A stretch of DNA of 64,000 nt from Motiliproteus sp036960175 (lineage in GTDB: Bacteria > Pseudomonadota > Gammaproteobacteria > Pseudomonadales > Balneatricaceae), in contig JBALWH010000011.1 of NCBI GenBank assembly GCA_036960175.1, positions 44,223 to 108,222 on the forward strand, in the 5' to 3' direction. Shown here in pieces: positions 63,486-64,000 of the stretch. Position numbers and translations under genes: made by a program. The notes under the pieces are model-generated. The model worked only from the letters and a program-made list of their open reading frames with translations, was not told where the DNA came from and made no database searches. Numbering within the stretch: position 1 is the first letter of the stretch; every line of letters begins with the position of its first letter.

Positions 63486-63966
63486 AATTTTTATTTTAAT
63501 CATCCCTATAAAAATGGTTTTCTTTGCAATGATTGCTACGAAAAGCATGCCAGAAGACACATCGAATAGGGACAACACAATGTCGTTCTAGCCCTGAAGG
63601 ACTTCATAGATGATGATGCCCTAGCTACCCTTACGGTTCATTGAAACCCCCAATATTAAAGTAAAGACACTATTACCTAAAGCCCAAACCTAACGTTAAA
63701 CTAAGAGCCCAACACTCAGAAACCCAGGCACCGAACATACAGGGTGGCGGTAAATAATTTATGGCCGTATTGCCCGGTATCAGCCAAGAAACGTGCCTAG
63801 TAACGGCCGAATACCTTAGCCAAACCTTTGCAGCGTGGTTTACAATCATGAGCGACCGCACAAAGCTAACGGCGGCAGGCCCCCTCTGATGGTGGCTTAA
63901 CCTCTACTTTTGGCACCCGCTAAAAAAGGGAGGATTACATCAGGCTCTAAACGGGAGGCATAAAAA

Positions 63967-63993
63967 AAAGGGCCACCCAATGGGTAGCCCTTT
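63967..63993 (-). terminator. terminator of a minus-strand gene beyond the window
   Basis: AAAGGGC-C-ACCC and GGGT-A-GCCCTTT pair around AAT with one mismatch, and the T run lies on the minus strand (A run 63962-63969). No plus-strand gene precedes it, so it should end a gene that lies to the right of the window. Confidence 0.75.
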
Positions 63994-64000
63994 CTTCGAA

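Larger units (their letters stand above)
62210..63908. repeat. perfect 849-bp tandem duplication
   Basis: The sequence from 62210 recurs from 63059 with a constant offset of 849 bases and no difference that I found by reading; the second copy runs to 63908. Each copy holds a complete VanZ-like gene and about 330 bp upstream of it. The copies meet at a single shared base with no longer homology at the junction. Confidence 0.93.

Noticed and set aside
62210..63908. Integron gene-cassette array with repeated cassettes
   Set aside because: Sequences fitting GTTRRRY occur (for example on the minus strand near 63052), but no matching RYYYAAC partner at attC distance and no foldable attC were found, and no integrase gene is present.
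1..64000. CRISPR arrays, tRNA or rRNA genes, prophage or a classical defence island
   Set aside because: None seen on reading both strands; nearly all long frames belong to recognisable chromosomal families.

Overview
The window looks like chromosome of an aerobic, probably marine gammaproteobacterium of the Pseudomonadales/Cellvibrionales type. This rests on gene order and protein style: ffh, then rpsP-rimM-trmD-rplS, xerD and dsbC, followed further on by hom-thrC and recJ, which is the Pseudomonas-like arrangement. A GlrK-QseG-GlrR module, an AttEFGH-type ABC transporter, many acyl-CoA genes and an ETF/ETF-QO set fit the same placement. No rRNA, tRNA, CRISPR array or complete insertion sequence was seen.

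Layout. 1-8.2 kb: AttE/AttFG/AttH-type ABC operon (AttH cut by the window edge), bacteriohemerythrin, nucleoid protein NdpA, a 264-bp IS5-like MITE, a MipA-type porin, a LysR regulator and a small periplasmic protein. 8.5-13.4 kb: RND efflux operon (adaptor, pump, DUF3313 lipoprotein). 13.4-17.9 kb: a GNAT/LuxI-like acyltransferase, a gene-poor 450-bp gap with an attenuator-like hairpin set, and the GlrR-QseG-GlrK two-component module. 18-20.5 kb: RoxA, a NYN-domain protein, a lipoprotein. 20.8-35.1 kb: a fatty-acid/acyl-CoA catabolic block: DmdC-like dehydrogenase, DmdB-like ligase, a FixL/FixJ-type pair, thioesterase, then an operon of acyl-CoA dehydrogenase, AMACR-like racemase and acyl-CoA ligase behind a LiuR-like palindrome, then EtfBA and divergent ETF-QO. 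These fit together: ligases activate acids, the racemase and dehydrogenases process the CoA esters, and electrons pass through ETF and ETF-QO to quinone.

35.1-44 kb: HD-GYP response regulator facing a histidine kinase, recJ, an ElyC-like protein, thrC and hom. 44-51 kb: an accessory block lying between hom and dsbC, neighbours in Pseudomonas: TRIC channel, PilZ protein, K+ channel-like protein, DUF6394 protein, and a five-gene locus with a CsgG-type outer-membrane lipoprotein, two small periplasmic proteins and two paralogous Asn/Gln/Ser-rich secreted proteins. The three transcription units of that locus share an upstream two-part element. I consider this locus the best candidate for an undescribed system: a curli/holdfast-anchor-like secreted fibre or matrix protein pathway.

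51-61.3 kb: dsbC, xerD, rplS-trmD-rimM-rpsP, ffh, a CcsA-like YpjD, CorB, a DUF1289 protein, gamma-carbonic anhydrase, two Nudix hydrolases and a NIF3-like protein. 61.3-64 kb: a TfpX/TfpZ pilin accessory protein and a perfect 849-bp tandem duplication that carries a VanZ-like gene in each copy, ending at the terminator of a minus-strand gene outside the window.
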